NCBI GenBank assembly: GCA_045646365.1
Contig: JAZRKP010000075.1
Location: 62,001-126,000 of the forward strand
Origin: SIG454 sp045646365
GTDB lineage: Bacteria > Bacillota > Clostridia > Monoglobales > Monoglobaceae
Direction: 5' to 3'
Length of the DNA: 64,000 nt
Both the position numbers and the translations under genes were made by a program. Shown one piece after another: positions 1 to 8,178 of this stretch (its first letter is position 1; every line of letters starts with the position of its first letter). The notes under the pieces were generated by a model. That model saw only the letters and a list, made by a program, of their open reading frames with translations, searched no databases and was not told the origin of the DNA.

Positions 1-3
1 AAA

Positions 4-1131
4 ATGATAAAGGTTTTGCATATACTGACAGATACAAATATAGGCGGAGCGGGGACTCTTCTTGTTAATTATCTTAAGAATTTTGACAGAGAGAAGTTTG
101 ATATAAAGGTCATTCTTCCGTCGGGAAGTCTTATGAAACCGAGAGTTGAGGCACTGGGCTATGAGGTTATTGAAACAAAAAATCTTGCGGATAAGTCTAT
201 GGATATAAAAGGGATTTTTGAGCTTATGAAGATTTTCAGGGCAGAAAAACCTGATATAGTCCACACTCATTCGTCGATGAGCGGAAAAATTGCGGCGTTC
301 CTGACGGGAGTTAAGTCAAGAATTTACACAAGACATTGTGCTTATGAACCGCCAAAGGCTCTTACGAGCTTTCCAGGAAAGCAGATTAACGGTTTTGTCA
401 ATAACACTCTGTCAACCCATATAGTTGCGGTTGCAGAGGCGGCAAAGAAAAACCTGACAGATACAGGTGTTGACGAAAAGAAGATAACGGTTATAATAAA
501 CGGCGTTGAGCCTCTTGAATTTGCAACAGATGAAGAAAAGGCGGAAAGTAGAAAAAAATACGGGATTGCCGAGGACGATATTGTGTTTGGGATTGTGGCA
601 AGACTTGAGGCGGTTAAAGGACATAAATATTATGTTGAAGCGGCGGCGGAGATTGTTAAGGAATATCCAAAGGCTAAGTTCCTCATAATCGGAACGGGAA
701 CAGAGGAAGAAAATCTCAGAAATCAGGTTAAGGCGTTGGGAATTGAAAATAATGTTATTTTTACAGGGTTTATAACCAATGTTGCAAGCGTTATCAATAT
801 AATGGATATAAATGTAAACTGCTCATACGGAACAGAAACATCATCTCTTGCGTTATCAGAGGGGATGAGCCTTAAGAAACCTGCTATTGCAAGTATATAC
901 GGCGGAAATCCTTATATGATAACCCACGGTGAAAACGGGTTGCTTTGTGAGAAGCAGAATTCAAAGGCACTCTATGAAACAATGAAGCTTCTTCTGAGTG
1001 ATGAAGAACTTCGCAGAAAGATGTCTGAAACGGCTTATGAACATTATAAAACCAAGTTCACGGCGGAGAAAATGACAAAACAGCTTGAAGAAATATACGA
1101 GGCACAAATGCGTAAAAGGAAAGGAAGATAG
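4..1131 (+). CDS. GT4 family glycosyltransferase
   Basis: Retaining glycosyltransferase of the GT-B fold that transfers a sugar from a nucleotide-sugar donor, probably in surface polysaccharide assembly at the membrane. The N-terminal Rossmann domain opens with LHILTDTNIGGAGTLLVNYL. The C-terminal donor domain carries the GT4 E-x7-E motif (E278 and E286, in ETSSLALSE) and a GGNP...GENGLL stretch. At 375 aa it is full length. The start ATG lies 4 bases into the window, so its RBS and upstream partners are not visible. The DUF4330 gene follows after 2 bases, so they are co-transcribed. The acceptor is unknown; the resemblance is to EpsF/EpsD-like exopolysaccharide transferases. Confidence 0.9.
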   Translation: MIKVLHILTDTNIGGAGTLLVNYLKNFDREKFDIKVILPSGSLMKPRVEALGYEVIETKNLADKSMDIKGIFELMKIFRAEKPDIVHTHSSMSGKIAAFLTGVKSRIYTRHCAYEPPKALTSFPGKQINGFVNNTLSTHIVAVAEAAKKNLTDTGVDEKKITVIINGVEPLEFATDEEKAESRKKYGIAEDDIVFGIVARLEAVKGHKYYVEAAAEIVKEYPKAKFLIIGTGTEEENLRNQVKALGIENNVIFTGFITNVASVINIMDINVNCSYGTETSSLALSEGMSLKKPAIASIYGGNPYMITHGENGLLCEKQNSKALYETMKLLLSDEELRRKMSETAYEHYKTKFTAEKMTKQLEEIYEAQMRKRKGR

Positions 1132-1133
1132 AA

Positions 1134-1628
1134 ATGAAAAAGGTTAAGTTCAATATTATTGATTTTCTTATAATTCTTGCAGTTATCTTTGTGATTTTTG
1201 CGGGAGTTTATATCTTGGGTAATAAGTCAGAAACTGTTGTCAATACTGAAAAAACCAAGGTTCTTGTAACTATTGAGGAACTGGCGGTTGATGAGGCGAC
1301 AATGGAGTTTTATATGGAAAATGCCAAGGAGGGTGCAACGGTTAATATGGGTATCCGTGAGAAAACAACGGGTGTTCTTAAAGAGTTAGAGGTTCTTCCT
1401 GCAACGGATAATTATGATAATCCGACAACTGGTGCAAAAGAGGTGCTTGAAAGAGTCGGTTGTTATAACTTGAAGTTTACTTTTGAAACGGAACTTTCCG
1501 AGACCGAAACTGATTTTTTAATAGGAACTGATAAAATTAAGATTGGTAAGGAACTTAATTTCGGCGGAAAGGGATTCAGCGGATACGGAAATGTTGTTGT
1601 TATCAAGAAAGTCGGAGGTGAAGAATAA
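1134..1628 (+). CDS. DUF4330 membrane-anchored protein, copy 1
   Basis: A 164 aa protein with a short basic N-terminus, one membrane segment at about residues 8-28 and an extracytoplasmic beta-rich tail. The FNIIDFLIILAV start is the signature I associate with DUF4330, a family of unknown function found beside clostridial polysaccharide genes. It starts 2 bases after the glycosyltransferase and overlaps the next gene by one base (TAATG), so translation is likely coupled. Its paralogue follows directly. A role in envelope glycan export or assembly is inferred from context only. Confidence 0.7.
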   Translation: MKKVKFNIIDFLIILAVIFVIFAGVYILGNKSETVVNTEKTKVLVTIEELAVDEATMEFYMENAKEGATVNMGIREKTTGVLKELEVLPATDNYDNPTTGAKEVLERVGCYNLKFTFETELSETETDFLIGTDKIKIGKELNFGGKGFSGYGNVVVIKKVGGEE

Positions 1629-2113
1629 TGATTTTAAAAGACGGAAAACTTTTTGGGAAAGTAAGTATAATTGATATTCTTGTTATAATTATTATTCTTG
1701 TAACCGCTCTTGGTGTTTACGCAAAGTTCACATCAACACCAGAAACTGTTCAGGTAACAACAGAAAAATTCTCGTATATTGTGAGAATCGACAAAGTAAG
1801 ACAGTATACTGTTGACGGGCTTAAAGAACTTGGCAAGGTTTATGACAAGGAAACAAAAGAGCATCTTGGCGAAATTGTTGAAGTCATTTCAGTTGAAAAT
1901 ACTGTTGAAACAGGCATAAACTCTGCAGGAAAGGCTGTTAAGACGGAATATCCTGATAAATACAGTGTTCTTATAAGAATTGAAACTGACGGAAGTGTGG
2001 GGACAAATGGGTATTACACCTCCTCAAACAGACTTATTGGCGTTGGCGGAGATTTGAGCATAGAAAGTAAATATGTCAGCACAAGCGGACGGGTTATAAG
2101 TATAGAAAATTAA
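1628..2113 (+). CDS. DUF4330 membrane-anchored protein, copy 2
   Basis: A 161 aa protein with one membrane segment at about residues 13-32 and a secreted tail. The opening LFGKVSIIDILVIIIIL is typical of DUF4330. It resembles the preceding gene in architecture but is diverged in sequence, so the pair is probably an old duplication. The start ATG overlaps the upstream stop by one base. The operon seems to end here: a promoter candidate and a separate RBS lie ahead of the next gene. Function unknown. Confidence 0.7.
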   Translation: MILKDGKLFGKVSIIDILVIIIILVTALGVYAKFTSTPETVQVTTEKFSYIVRIDKVRQYTVDGLKELGKVYDKETKEHLGEIVEVISVENTVETGINSAGKAVKTEYPDKYSVLIRIETDGSVGTNGYYTSSNRLIGVGGDLSIESKYVSTSGRVISIEN

Positions 2114-2121
2114 AAATTTAG

Positions 2122-2150
2122 TTGTTTTCTTAGGAAAAGTGCAGTATAAA
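2122..2150 (+). promoter_or_regulatory. Candidate sigma-A promoter for the flippase-mazG-rqcP operon
   Basis: TTGTTT (2122-2127) and TATAAA (2145-2150) with a 17-base spacer, 37 bases before the TTG start of the next gene. Confidence 0.5.
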
Positions 2151-2186
2151 TTAGGTATAGGAAAAATTGCAAGGAGCTGAAGAACA

Positions 2187-3911
2187 TTGAAAAATAGCGG
2201 ACAGACCTTTATGAAAGGTGCACTTATATTAGCGATTGCCAATTTTATTGTTAAGATTATCGGGGCGGTATTTAAAATACCCCTTTATGAACTTATCGGT
2301 AAAGAGGGAAGCGGTCTTTTTAATGTTGCTTACCAGATTTATACTTTTATGTTTATAATCGCAACGGCTGGATTTCCGACGGCAGTTTCTAAAATGGTTG
2401 CGGAGAGTATTGCAAGAGACAATGAGAAAGAGTCAAAGAAAATTCTTGAGTCAGCCCTTATTCTTTTGGGTACAATAGGGGTAATTGGTTCAGTCCTTCT
2501 CTATGTTTTCGCAAATGAACTGGCGGAGTTTTTAGGAAATACCGATGCGGCGTTTTGTATTAAGGTTATAGCTCCGACAATACTGTTTACCTCATTGGTT
2601 TCGGCGTACCGAGGCTATTTTCAGGGCAGACAGAATATGTATCCAACGGCTGCATCTGAGGTTATTGAAGCAGTTTTAAAGCTTGGTGTCGGAATTGTTT
2701 TTGCTATGTTCTTTATGAATATGGCAGTTGATGGCAGTCTTGGGAAAATGGTTGATTTTGGCATGGGAACTGTCCGCTCAACTGCGGATAAGACAATCCT
2801 TGCATCGTCAGGAGCGATTCTTGGTGTTACATCAGGAGCGGTTATGTCGCTTGTTCTGATGCTTATTGTGTATGGATGTGGAAAAAGACGAAATAAGGTT
2901 TGTGTTAATGAAATCGGCGGAAGGTCAAGAAGAAGCATCTTAAAAGAACTTATAAGTATCGCTATTCCAATAACAATCGGGGCGGCGGTATCAAGTCTTA
3001 CAAGCCTTGTGGATTTGGCGACGGTTATGAATCGGCTTGTTGTAAACCCTAATGTTTTTGACAAATACGGATTCCTCTTTGAAAAGGGAACTGAGTTTTA
3101 TAATCAGGCGGTTGAGCTTGGCTGGAATACGGCTCAGATTCTTGAGAAAAAAGCAAACACACTTTACGGAATGTATACAGGTCAGGCACAGACGATGTTT
3201 AATCTGCCCCTTACTATTATTGTTGCGCTCAGTATGAGTGCCGTTCCTGCTATTTCCTCAGCGATTGCGGGAAAGGACTCTGACGAGGCACAGGGACTTA
3301 CAAAAAGTCTGCTTAAAATAACAGTTTTGTTTGCAATGCCTTGTGTTGTCGGTCTTGCAACACTGTCAGAGGGAATTTTAGGGTTGCTGTATAGCGATGC
3401 GGATGCGTTTATGCTTCTTGAAAAGCTTGCTATCGCAATAATATTTGTGTCGGTTGTTCAGGTGACAAATGCGGTTCTGCAGGCATACGGAAAGGTGTAT
3501 TATCCTGTTTTCAGTATGATTGCAGGAGGTGTTGCAAAGGTTGTTATGAACTACACATTTATCCCTGTAATCGGTATTGACGGCGCACCAGTTGCGACAA
3601 TAGTGTGCTATGCTATAATTGCAGTTATAAATATTATCTGCATAATTAAAGTGGTTAAAATTAAATTTAATATAATTGAGGTAGTTGTTAAACCGTTGTT
3701 TTCGGCTCTTCTGATGGGTGGAGTATTATATCTGCTTAAGAGCTATCTCGGAATCGGAACTGTTGCAACCGTTCTTTCTATCGGAATTGGTGGCGTAATT
3801 TACATCGTATCAGCTTTTGCGGTAAGAGCGATTGGGAAAGATGATGTTCTGATTTTACCAAAGGGTGAAAAACTTGCCTCGGTGCTTGAAAAATTCAAGC
3901 TGATAAGATAA
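2187..3911 (+). CDS. SpoVB/YabM/MurJ-like lipid-linked polysaccharide flippase
   Basis: A 574 aa polytopic protein of the MOP/MATE flippase superfamily with about 14 membrane segments. The N-terminal stretch around residues 9-50 (ALILAIANFIVKIIGAVFKI) is typical of the SpoVB/YabM/YtgP group, which moves undecaprenyl-linked sugar intermediates across the membrane. The start is TTG at 2187, chosen because AAGGAG (2171-2176) lies 10 bases upstream. The following mazG and rqcP genes reproduce the Bacillus yabM-yabN-yabO order, so a YabM orthologue is the best reading. Whether it flips lipid II or another lipid-linked sugar cannot be told from sequence. Confidence 0.85.
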   Translation: MKNSGQTFMKGALILAIANFIVKIIGAVFKIPLYELIGKEGSGLFNVAYQIYTFMFIIATAGFPTAVSKMVAESIARDNEKESKKILESALILLGTIGVIGSVLLYVFANELAEFLGNTDAAFCIKVIAPTILFTSLVSAYRGYFQGRQNMYPTAASEVIEAVLKLGVGIVFAMFFMNMAVDGSLGKMVDFGMGTVRSTADKTILASSGAILGVTSGAVMSLVLMLIVYGCGKRRNKVCVNEIGGRSRRSILKELISIAIPITIGAAVSSLTSLVDLATVMNRLVVNPNVFDKYGFLFEKGTEFYNQAVELGWNTAQILEKKANTLYGMYTGQAQTMFNLPLTIIVALSMSAVPAISSAIAGKDSDEAQGLTKSLLKITVLFAMPCVVGLATLSEGILGLLYSDADAFMLLEKLAIAIIFVSVVQVTNAVLQAYGKVYYPVFSMIAGGVAKVVMNYTFIPVIGIDGAPVATIVCYAIIAVINIICIIKVVKIKFNIIEVVVKPLFSALLMGGVLYLLKSYLGIGTVATVLSIGIGGVIYIVSAFAVRAIGKDDVLILPKGEKLASVLEKFKLIR

Positions 3912-3922
3912 AAGGAGATTTT

Positions 3923-4627
3923 ATGAGTAAAAAGTATAGTTTTAATGACCTTCTTGAAATTATGGAAAAGCTTCGCGGTGAAAACGGATGTCCGTGGGAT
4001 ATTGAGCAGACACACGAAAGCATTAAGCGAAGTATTATGGAAGAGGGCTATGAGCTGATTGAAGCAATCGACAGCGGTGACGGAGCGAAAATGGCGGACG
4101 AAAGCGGAGATTTATTGCTTCAGGTGGTTTTCCACGCACAGATAGGCAAGGAAAACGGAGAATATGATATTGATGATGTAACAGATGCAATCTGTAAAAA
4201 ACTTATTCACAGACATCCTCATGTGTTTGGGGATAAAACCCTTGAAACATCTGAACAGGTTTTAAACGCCTGGGATGATATTAAGAAAAAAGACAGAGAA
4301 CAGAAAACTGTGTCGGATGAGCTACGGGGTATCTCAAGGTACTTGCCGTCTCTTACCCGTGCTGAAAAAATTCAGAATAAGGCAATAAAAAATGGATATT
4401 ATGTCGGGGACACAAAGGGGGTTATCGATTCTGCAGCAAACAAGCTTAAAATGATTGATGAAAATATTGATAAAGTTGTTGCGGAAAAATATATCGGACA
4501 GGTTCTCTTTAACATTGTGTCCTTTGCAAGAACAGCGGGGATTGACGCTGAGGTTGCGTTAAACCGTGAAATATCGAATTTTATAAACGAATTTGAGAAA
4601 TTTGAAAGTGAGTCAGATGAGAAATGA
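3923..4627 (+). CDS. mazG: MazG nucleoside triphosphate pyrophosphohydrolase
   Basis: Hydrolyses (d)NTPs to NMP and pyrophosphate, clearing aberrant nucleotides in the cytoplasm. At 234 aa it is the short form, lacking the N-terminal methylase-like domain that Bacillus YabN carries. The metal-binding helices are visible as EEGYELIEAID (about residues 36-46) and DESGDLLLQVVFHA (about 53-66). An RBS (AAAGGAG) precedes the ATG. It overlaps rqcP by 4 bases (ATGA) and lies 11 bases after the flippase gene, so the three form one operon. Confidence 0.93.
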   Translation: MSKKYSFNDLLEIMEKLRGENGCPWDIEQTHESIKRSIMEEGYELIEAIDSGDGAKMADESGDLLLQVVFHAQIGKENGEYDIDDVTDAICKKLIHRHPHVFGDKTLETSEQVLNAWDDIKKKDREQKTVSDELRGISRYLPSLTRAEKIQNKAIKNGYYVGDTKGVIDSAANKLKMIDENIDKVVAEKYIGQVLFNIVSFARTAGIDAEVALNREISNFINEFEKFESESDEK

Positions 4628-4866
4628 GACTTGATAAATATTTGAAAGTTACAAGAATTATAAAAAGAAGAACTGTTGCAAATGAGGCATGCGATGGTGG
4701 AAGAGTCAGCGTAAACGGAAGAACTGTTAAGGCGTCATATGATGTTAAAATAGGCGATGTTATCGAGGTGGCATTCGGAACAAAAGCGTTTCGCATAAAG
4801 GTGACTGATATTAAGGAAACCACCCTTAAAAACGATGCACAGACTCTTTATGAGGTAATTGAATAA
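4624..4866 (+). CDS. rqcP: RqcP (YabO) S4-domain ribosome quality-control factor
   Basis: An 80 aa S4 RNA-binding protein beginning MRLDKYLKVTRIIKRRTVAN and containing GGRVSVNGRTVKASYDVKIGD, the Hsp15/YabO signature. In Firmicutes this protein (RqcP) works with RqcH on stalled 50S subunits to add alanine tails. The start overlaps mazG by 4 bases. In Bacillus, yabP, yabQ and divIC follow; here the operon stops and rny has its own promoter. Confidence 0.88.
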   Translation: MRLDKYLKVTRIIKRRTVANEACDGGRVSVNGRTVKASYDVKIGDVIEVAFGTKAFRIKVTDIKETTLKNDAQTLYEVIE

Positions 4867-4884
4867 AAAAATTAAAAATAATGC

Positions 4885-4913
4885 TTGACATATTACTTTA
4901 TTTTTATTAAAAT
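4885..4913 (+). promoter_or_regulatory. Strong sigma-A promoter for rny
   Basis: Perfect TTGACA (4885-4890), 17-base spacer, TAAAAT (4908-4913) in the 160-base gap before rny. This leaves a leader of roughly 100 bases. Confidence 0.75.
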
Positions 4914-5026
4914 TATAGTGTATGGTTAATTTATTTGTGTAACCTTTTAAAAAATATGTATTTTCTTTATAGTGTTAGTTTTAAAATATACTGTATGTTT
5001 ACAGAATAAAATTTTCAGAACAGGGG

Positions 5027-6607
5027 GTGCTTATCATAGGTACAGAATTTATTATTGCAGTTATAGCAGGTGTCCTGCTTGCAGTTGTGGCAGGCGTTCT
5101 TGCTTTTAAATATGGGTATTCATACCGCATAAAAGTTGCAGAAATGAAAATCGGAAGTGCTGAAGAAGAGGCAAAAAGAGTTGTCGATGCGGCAAAAAAA
5201 GAAGCGGCGAAAGCTGCTGAAAACGCTAAAAAAGAAAAATTGCTTGAGGCAAAAGAGGAAATACATAAAGGGCGTACGGAACTTGACAGAGAAATCAAGG
5301 AAAGACGCAACGAGATTCAGAGACAGGAAAGAAGAATTCAGCAAAAGGAAGACACAATAGACAAAAAAGCACAGAATCTTGAAGAAAAGGAAGAGGTTCT
5401 CCAGCAGAAAATTGCGAAAATGGAAGAAACTCAGCTTGAAATCGAACAGGTTAAGAAGCTCCAGATGAGTCAGCTTGAAAAAGTGGCTGAGCTTTCAGCA
5501 GAGGAAGCGAAAAAGCTCATTATGGCGCAGGTTGAAAGCGATTCCCGCCACGAGGCTGCTATGCTCGTTAAGGTTATTGAAGACCAGGCGAAGGAAGAGG
5601 CTGAAAATAAGGCGAGAAATATTATTACCGGTGCAATTCAGCGCTGTGCAGCAGACCATGTTGCAGAAACAACAGTTTCTGTTGTTAACCTTCCCAACGA
5701 TGAAATGAAGGGAAGAATTATCGGCAGAGAAGGTAGAAATATCAGAACGATTGAAACTCTTACTGGTATCGACCTTATAATCGATGATACTCCGGAAGCA
5801 GTTATCCTTTCAGGATTTGACCCGGTAAGAAGAGAAATTGCAAGGCTCTCTCTTGAAAAGCTTATAACTGACGGAAGAATTCATCCGGGGAGAATTGAAG
5901 AAACGGTTGAGAAATCCCGTAAGGAAGTTGAACAGATTATTAAGCAGGAGGGTGAACAGGCTACATTTGACACAGGTGTTCACGGTCTCCATCCTGAACT
6001 TATCCGTCTTATCGGTAAGCTCAGATACAGAACAAGCTATGGTCAGAATGTTTTGAAGCATTCTATCGAGGTTTCCCACCTTGCAGGACTTATGGCGGCA
6101 GAGCTTGGCGCGGATGTTGCTCTTGCGAAAAGAGCAGGTCTCTTGCACGATATCGGTAAAGCAATCGACCACGATGTCGAAGGCTCTCATGTTACTATCG
6201 GTGCGGATGTTGCTAAAAAGTTCAAAGAAAACGAAAGAGTTGTTCATGCGATTATGGCACACCACGGTGATGTTGAGCCTAATTCAATAGAAGCCTGTCT
6301 CGTTCAGGCGGCGGACGCTATTTCGGCGGCAAGACCTGCGGCAAGACGCGAGAATCTTGAATCCTATATTAAGCGTCTTGAAAATCTCGAAGGAATTGCT
6401 AACTCATTTGAGGGCGTTGACCGTTCTTACGCAATCCAGGCGGGCAGAGAAATCAGAATCGTTGTTAAACCTGAAAAGGTTAAGGATAATGAAACTATTC
6501 TTCTTGCAAAGGATATTGTTAAGAAAATCGAAGCCGAGATGGAATATCCGGGACAGATTAAGGTTAATGTTATCAGAGAAACAAGAGCAGTTGATTACGC
6601 AAAATAG
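5027..6607 (+). CDS. rny: Ribonuclease Y
   Basis: Membrane-anchored endoribonuclease that starts mRNA decay in Firmicutes. Visible in order: an N-terminal membrane segment (about residues 6-28), a long charged coiled coil (about 40-200), a KH RNA-binding domain with GRIIGREGRNIRTIET (about 230-245), and an HD metal domain with HSIEVSHLAG and LLHDIGK (about 345-385). The 526 aa length is normal for the family. The assigned GTG start at 5027 overlaps the only Shine-Dalgarno-like sequence (AGGGGGTG, 5022-5029), so the true start is uncertain; an ATC or ATA codon at 5033-5038 would be better spaced. Its usual partner ymdB is not adjacent (a homologue is at 45084). Confidence 0.95.
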   Translation: MLIIGTEFIIAVIAGVLLAVVAGVLAFKYGYSYRIKVAEMKIGSAEEEAKRVVDAAKKEAAKAAENAKKEKLLEAKEEIHKGRTELDREIKERRNEIQRQERRIQQKEDTIDKKAQNLEEKEEVLQQKIAKMEETQLEIEQVKKLQMSQLEKVAELSAEEAKKLIMAQVESDSRHEAAMLVKVIEDQAKEEAENKARNIITGAIQRCAADHVAETTVSVVNLPNDEMKGRIIGREGRNIRTIETLTGIDLIIDDTPEAVILSGFDPVRREIARLSLEKLITDGRIHPGRIEETVEKSRKEVEQIIKQEGEQATFDTGVHGLHPELIRLIGKLRYRTSYGQNVLKHSIEVSHLAGLMAAELGADVALAKRAGLLHDIGKAIDHDVEGSHVTIGADVAKKFKENERVVHAIMAHHGDVEPNSIEACLVQAADAISAARPAARRENLESYIKRLENLEGIANSFEGVDRSYAIQAGREIRIVVKPEKVKDNETILLAKDIVKKIEAEMEYPGQIKVNVIRETRAVDYAK

Positions 6608-6615
6608 TAAAATAA

Positions 6616-6643
6616 CCGCAGGGATGAAACCTTGCGGTTTTTT
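6616..6643 (+). terminator. Intrinsic terminator of rny
   Basis: CCGCAGGG (6616-6623) pairs with CCTTGCGG (6630-6637) through one G-U pair, loop ATGAAA, followed by a run of T. It ends just before the comF RBS. Confidence 0.8.
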
Positions 6644-6655
6644 CTTGGAGATGTT

Positions 6656-7405
6656 ATGAAGATTTCAAATTTTATACTTGATTTTCTTTTCCCGACAAGA
6701 TGTATGTTCTGCAACAGTATAACACCTCACGGAAAGGGTGAGTATATCTGCGGAGAGTGTATGGGAAAGGTCGAATTTTGTAAAGACAGGAACTGTTGCC
6801 GGGTTTGCGGTAAACCGCAGGTCAGTATGGGTGAGGAAGAAATTTGCTATTCCTGTATGAGCAAAACCTCCAGAAGCTATAAACGGGCAATTTCGGTTGT
6901 AAAGTATGACTCGTTGACCTCACGGGGAATCAGGAGATTTAAAGACGGCTATGGTGAGATTGTCGGAACTGTTATGGCGAGGGAAATGGCTAAGCGAGTC
7001 AGAACGGAGCTTGGCGATTACAAATTTGATTTAATTGTCAGTGCCCCTCCGAACACAAAACGAAATATGAAAAGGTCCTTTGACCCGGTTTCCGTAATCT
7101 GTAAGGCTTTGTCACGGTACCTTGAAACTCCGTATAAGAGAGGAGCACTTGTTAAAATTAAAGATACTCCCAAACAAAGTGGGCTTGACTATGAACATAG
7201 AATAAGAAATCTGATTGGCTCGATTGGAATTTCAAGGAAAACGGATGTGAACAGAAAAAGAGTTCTGCTTGTGGATGATGTCATGACAACAGGCTCAACT
7301 ATTGAAGAATGTTCCTATGTCCTGAAACGGGCAGGAGCAACAAATGTTTACGCAGTAACATTTGCCACAACAGTGAAAGAACCGAAAACTTATAAAAATG
7401 AATAA
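6656..7405 (+). CDS. comF: ComF family phosphoribosyltransferase-like protein
   Basis: A 249 aa ComFC-type protein: an N-terminal zinc-ribbon region with cysteine pairs (CMFC, CGEC, CRVCG, CYSC) over about residues 14-72, then a type I phosphoribosyltransferase fold with the PRPP loop VLLVDDVMTTGSTIEE near residue 205. ComF is needed for DNA uptake in transformable bacteria and is kept in many that are not known to transform. ATG at 6656 was chosen because GGAG sits 5 bases upstream; an in-frame TTG further upstream lies inside the rny terminator. No other late competence gene is adjacent. Confidence 0.88.
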   Translation: MKISNFILDFLFPTRCMFCNSITPHGKGEYICGECMGKVEFCKDRNCCRVCGKPQVSMGEEEICYSCMSKTSRSYKRAISVVKYDSLTSRGIRRFKDGYGEIVGTVMAREMAKRVRTELGDYKFDLIVSAPPNTKRNMKRSFDPVSVICKALSRYLETPYKRGALVKIKDTPKQSGLDYEHRIRNLIGSIGISRKTDVNRKRVLLVDDVMTTGSTIEECSYVLKRAGATNVYAVTFATTVKEPKTYKNE

Positions 7406-7410
7406 AACAC

Positions 7411-7442
7411 AAAAACAGCACTCTGCAGGGTGCTGTTTTTTG
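7411..7442 (+). terminator. Intrinsic terminator of comF
   Basis: An 11-base-pair stem, AAAAACAGCAC (7411-7421) with GTGCTGTTTTT (7430-7440), and an 8-base loop. The right arm supplies the T-run. Apart from this and the mraZ promoter region, the 310-base gap before mraZ shows nothing else. Confidence 0.85.
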
Positions 7443-7567
7443 TGTATGGAAAATTTTTAAAGATATATAAAAAAACTATATATTGTGTGTGGCTGTCAAA
7501 CTAAACCACAATTTAACCGTTTTGTAATAAAAATATAAAATTTGTGAAAAAAATTTGCAAAAAACCC

Positions 7568-7596
7568 TTGCATTTTCAATAAAAGTATAGTAAAAT
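7568..7596 (+). promoter_or_regulatory. mraZ/dcw cluster promoter
   Basis: TTGCAT (7568-7573), 17-base spacer, TAAAAT (7591-7596). The predicted transcription start falls at about 7603, inside the MraZ-box repeats. Confidence 0.65.
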
Positions 7597-7601
7597 TTAA
7601 T

Positions 7602-7641
7602 AAAGTGGTATAAAGTGGGATGAAAAACCGCGAAATGGTAT
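7602..7641 (+). promoter_or_regulatory. MraZ boxes (10-bp periodic operator)
   Basis: AAAGTGGTAT (7602-7611) and AAAGTGGGAT (7612-7621) abut exactly, and a third related decamer GAAATGGTAT (7632-7641) keeps the same 10-base phase after one non-matching unit. MraZ proteins are known to bind short direct repeats of the AAAGTG/TGGG type at helical-turn spacing in front of their own gene, so this is the expected autoregulatory operator placed over the start site. Confidence 0.75.
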
Positions 7642-7715
7642 AAAATATGGAGCGGTGGGGTATAAAACCTGAAAATCACTATTCTGACTAAACCGAGGAA
7701 AGGAGCGAAACTGGA

Positions 7716-8141
7716 ATGCTTATAGGAAAGTATTTTCATAATGTTGATACAAAAGGCAGAGTAAGTATGCCGGCTAAGTTTCGTGATTCTTTGGGTGGTC
7801 AGTTTGTTCTTTCCTGCGGGAGAGGACAATGCCTGCAAATTTATTCTATGGACGAATGGACAAAGTTTATGAATGAGCTTCTTGCTTTAAGGGGCAGTGA
7901 GGCTAACAAGTTAAGAAAAGCAATTTTCAGCAATTCAGTTGATTGTGAGATTGATGCTCAGGGAAGAATTCTTCTTCCTGCTGAATACAGAGGATTTGCT
8001 AAAATTTCAAGAGAGGTTGCATTTATCGGTATGTGTGACCACGCTGAAATCTGGGATAAAGAGACTTGGGATAAGCAGACAGAAGGACCGGATTTCACTC
8101 CGGAAGGAATCGAGGCACTTATGGAGAGTCTTGGACTTTAG
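7716..8141 (+). CDS. mraZ: Transcriptional regulator MraZ
   Basis: A 141 aa protein with two SpoVT/AbrB-like half domains: residues 1-50 with YFHNVDTKGRVSMPAKFRD, and about 75-125 with DCEIDAQGRILLPAEYR. MraZ forms ring oligomers and represses the division/cell-wall cluster it heads. The RBS is AAAGGAG about 15 bases ahead, a little far from the ATG. rsmH follows closely. The matching operator repeats in the leader support autoregulation. Confidence 0.95.
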   Translation: MLIGKYFHNVDTKGRVSMPAKFRDSLGGQFVLSCGRGQCLQIYSMDEWTKFMNELLALRGSEANKLRKAIFSNSVDCEIDAQGRILLPAEYRGFAKISREVAFIGMCDHAEIWDKETWDKQTEGPDFTPEGIEALMESLGL

Positions 8142-8178
8142 TTTTTAAACTTATTGCGGAAGGTCTGTGGGAAACGAT

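Noticed and set aside
5810..6265. A 151-codon frame antisense to rny, and similar antisense frames under ftsZ, mutS2 and murA.
   Set aside because: They are on the opposite strand of well-conserved genes, lack RBS and family features, and follow from the codon bias of the sense gene.
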